NCBI GenBank assembly: GCA_964349515.1
Contig: CAYGHG010000112.1
Coordinates: 1 to 8,081, forward strand
Direction of reading: 5' to 3'
DNA: 8,081 bases
Source of the DNA: CAYGHG01 sp964349515
GTDB lineage: Bacteria; Oederibacteriota; PGYV01; CAYGHG01
Shown: in pieces, positions 6,564-8,081 of the stretch
Layout: each line of letters opens with the position of its first letter
Numbering within the stretch: the stretch's first letter is position 1
The notes under the pieces: generated by a model
The model's database searches: none
Told to the model about the DNA's origin: nothing
The model's input: only the letters and a program-made list of their open reading frames with translations
Translations under genes and position numbers: made by a program

Positions 6564-6992
6564 GGGGCTGCAGCGGCGCTGTAAGCCGGATTCTGTATCC
6601 CTTATGCGGTTGCCCGCGCAAGGGAGGCGAGCCATCAGTCTATGCGGCCTACCCTGGGTTTTGGGGCTGAAGCTGCCCCTCTCTAATCACGCTTTTACAC
6701 GTCAAAGAGATTTACCCGCTATTTGGCCTTGCTCCCGGCAGGGTTTGCACTGCCGCGGCGATTACTCGCCGCGCGGCGGGCTCTTACCCCGCCTTTTCAC
6801 CCTTACCCTGTACCATTCGCGGCCTTGCGGCTGCTTCAGGTACACGGCGGTTTATTTTCTGCTGCACTGTCCGTGAACCGCGTATGTTGACGCGGCCCCC
6901 CGGCCTTTCAGCCGGTGCCGTGCTTCATGGAGTCCGGACTTTCCTCTAAGGGTTTTTAAGGCCCTCAGTAGCTGCCCGCGCTGCTGCTGCCC
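6564..6992 (-). ncRNA. rnpB: RNase P RNA (type A-like)
   Basis: Catalytic RNA that removes tRNA 5' leaders. Universally conserved blocks appear in order on the minus strand: GAGGAAAGTCC (6936-6946, 5' strand of P4), GTGCAGCAGAAAATAAACC (within 6845-6867), AAGGGTGAAA within 6781-6809, GAGCAAGGCCAAAT (6721-6734), GGGTAGGC (6647-6654), and ACAGAATCCGGC (6585-6596, 3' strand of P4). P1 appears to be 6978-6992 with 6564-6579, pairing at 13 of 15 positions, which sets both ends. A P3 hairpin can be drawn from 6962-6968 with 6946-6952. P2 is unclear; CCCTTA before P4 can also pair with TAAGGG at 6599-6604. The 5' end overlaps the last codons of the lemA-like gene. About 429 nt is on the long side but within the range for bacteria. 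Confidence 0.95.
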
Positions 6993-7621
6993 TCATATTT
7001 GTCTATTCTGTAAATACTGTCCTTGTGATACGGCTCTGTCTTCCTGCTGACGTAGTGAAGCGCGCTGTGGGTTACAACAGGCACCTCTTTATATCCGTGT
7101 TTTTTCGCGACGCCGTCAAAAGGAAACTGATTAATAAGGTTGTTAAATTCGTCCGCCGCCTCTATATATCTTTCTTTGTGCTCATTATACTCTTCTATGA
7201 CCTTTTTCACGTCCATTCCCCATTCCACATAGCTGAAGCGCAGATTGCGCAGGTCCAGCCTTTTGTTGTACTCATCAATAACCGCGGAAATGTTTTTTTC
7301 CAGTTCCTCGAGGTGTTTTGCCTTTTCCGTTATGTCTTCCGCCCCGAGCACCATCGCCCTCGCGTCAATAGCCGCTGTTATGGGCTTTATGTCAAACTTG
7401 ACCTTGTCCCTGTCAATCATCCTGCGCAGCACAATCAGCCGGTCGGTAATCTGGCTCCCGTAATACTGGACCTTTACCCAGTCCCCTTGAATATACATGT
7501 GGTTTCTTTTCACCGCCACGTCAAAAACACTGCTTAAAAGGAAAAAACTCAATATGCCTCCGAGAATAAAACCTATAAGTACAAAAGAAAAAATCTGCAT
7601 CGTTTTTCCAAAATTCTTCAC
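6965..7621 (-). CDS. LemA-family membrane-anchored protein (divergent)
   Basis: The protein is 218 aa. One membrane anchor lies at about 9-33, followed by a largely helical domain that should be outside the cytoplasm or membrane-tethered. LemA-like features seen: W48-V-K-V-Q-Y near the start of the domain, aligned with the W-x-x-V-x-x-Q of LemA; an A-R-A segment near 87; YN pairs at 118-119 and 145-146; and the closing FNNLINQFPFDGVAKKHGYKE at about 159-179, which mirrors the Y-N-x-x-I-x-x-F-P-x-N-x-x-A-x-x-x-G-F-x-x segment of LemA. The family's molecular role is poorly known. Start is GTG with AGGAGG 6 nt upstream (7628-7633). The short Ser/Gly tail GSSSAGSY and the stop codon are encoded by bases that also form the rnpB 5' end. 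Confidence 0.72.
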   Translation of the reverse strand: MKNFGKTMQIFSFVLIGFILGGILSFFLLSSVFDVAVKRNHMYIQGDWVKVQYYGSQITDRLIVLRRMIDRDKVKFDIKPITAAIDARAMVLGAEDITEKAKHLEELEKNISAVIDEYNKRLDLRNLRFSYVEWGMDVKKVIEEYNEHKERYIEAADEFNNLINQFPFDGVAKKHGYKEVPVVTHSALHYVSRKTEPYHKDSIYRIDKYEGSSSAGSY

Positions 7622-7627
7622 GTTGTT

Positions 7628-7633
7628 CCTCCT
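7628..7633 (-). promoter_or_regulatory. Ribosome binding site deciding a GTG start
   Basis: A perfect AGGAGG on the minus strand, 6 nt before the GTG of the LemA-like gene. It supports this start over the internal ATG at codon 8. Confidence 0.85.
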
Positions 7634-7654
7634 GGGCCGTATTAAAAACAGTTA

Positions 7655-7684
7655 ATTATATCAGTAATAAACAGCGGTTGTCAA
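7655..7684 (-). promoter_or_regulatory. Sigma70-type promoter of the lemA-like gene and rnpB
   Basis: TTGACA (7679-7684) and TATAAT (7655-7660), both perfect consensus on the minus strand, are 18 bp apart, with TG one base upstream of the -10. Transcription should start near 7648, about 27 nt before the GTG. No obvious separate promoter is seen just before rnpB, so this one may drive both. Confidence 0.88.
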
Positions 7685-7696
7685 CGGCGGTCTGTG

Positions 7697-7752
7697 GTTT
7701 GCAGCTTACAAGTTACAGCTGACAGGTAACAAGTTTCAGGTTTTAGGTCAAA
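7697..7752. repeat. Diverged heptamer array, 8 units (sense TGTAANY)
   Basis: Eight consecutive 7-bp steps can be counted. On the plus strand most units end in CA, for example GCTTACA and AGTTACA; on the minus strand most begin with TG, for example TGTAAGC. The phase never breaks across 56 bp. In the same phase the array at 57-238 reads GCTTTCA, so this looks like a decayed relative. It ends 12 bp before the -35 of the lemA promoter. Confidence 0.8.
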
Positions 7753-7936
7753 ACACAACACTACGCCTGATGGTAAGGACGGCTGTGTTATTTTTTTCGG
7801 CAAGCCAGGCGTTCAGTATCGTGGCTGCTGAAACTTCTTCGCTATTATCCGCCCTGCTTATTCCTGTGACACGCTGCTTCGCGTGAGCCGTGTTACGGAC
7901 GGGCCATGAACCGCCGCCTGCCTCTGCCTCGTACAA
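7748..7936 (-). other. Unassigned 62-codon open frame in a GC-rich block; not a convincing gene
   Basis: A frame opens at a TTG directly after an in-frame TAA and runs 62 codons to the TGA at 7748-7750. No ribosome binding site precedes it. I recognise no family. The translation has a helix-like segment near 33-50 but no clear motif, and a run of seven A occurs near its end. The block can instead form small hairpins, such as CACGC/GCGTG and CCGT/ACGG. It could be a gene remnant, a small RNA or a leader. A weak promoter-like TATAAA lies upstream on the minus strand near 7985-7990. Treat it as unknown. Confidence 0.2.
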
Positions 7937-8036
7937 TTAAAGGCGCAGACGGAAAAATAATACTGCCGGCCGCGAAGAAGGATGTTTATAATTTGCAAGT
8001 TGAGAGAACAAAAAACACAGGCATGTATGTTTATTA

Positions 8037-8081
8037 CTTTTGTCTTATGGCTTTTGGCTTCCTTATAGCTTATAGCTCATG
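8037..8081. repeat. Heptamer repeat, CCATAAG/ACAAAAG family, at the right edge
   Basis: On the minus strand this reads two tandem CTATAAG units, a 4-nt break, then CCAAAAG, CCATAAG and ACAAAAG. Bases 8037-8053 are the exact reverse complement of 3531-3547. The array may continue past the window edge. Confidence 0.7.

Noticed and set aside
6604..6876. 90-codon plus-strand frame
   Set aside because: It is antisense to conserved blocks of RNase P RNA.

Overview
The window is a bacterial chromosomal segment in which every recognisable protein gene except a fragment at the left edge lies on the minus strand. Read right to left, the order is: a LemA-like membrane protein, RNase P RNA (rnpB), a PHP-family (HisJ/HisK-like) phosphoesterase, a cupin-HAD fusion phosphatase, an AEC-family permease, guaB (IMP dehydrogenase) and guaA (GMP synthase). 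A few bases of an IS30-like transposase (+ strand) and a 26-unit heptanucleotide array close the left end. The gene content is ordinary core metabolism with a type A-like RNase P RNA and sigma70-like promoters. The heptamer-rich gaps resemble those of uncultured candidate-phylum bacteria (Omnitrophota or Elusimicrobiota were considered), but the sequence does not fix the phylum.

Layout. 1-56: right end of an IS30-family element. 57-238: 26 perfect 7-bp units ending at the guaA stop codon. 239-3289: guaB-guaA, a two-gene GMP operon (IMP to XMP to GMP) with a 15-bp gap and a candidate extended -10 promoter before guaB. 3290-3593: AT-rich intergenic DNA with a 20-bp inverted repeat. 3594-4508: AEC permease with a TTG start. 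4593-6457: PHP phosphoesterase followed after 44 bp by the cupin-HAD fusion, probably co-transcribed. 6515-6992: rnpB and its terminator. 6965-7621: LemA-like gene with a strong promoter; its last codons and stop run into the 5' end of rnpB. 7697-8081: diverged heptamers, a GC-rich block of unknown function and more heptamers.

The most unusual property is a 7-bp periodicity in most intergenic gaps. The unit sequence differs from gap to gap (TGAAANC, TGTAANY, TRAKMAA, CCATAAG/ACAAAAG). Several arrays start exactly at, or within a few bases of, a TGA stop codon, and some are arranged as inverted pairs that could fold into hairpins. The second notable point is the overlap of the lemA-like coding end with the P1 and P3 region of rnpB. 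No complete new defence or mobile system is visible.
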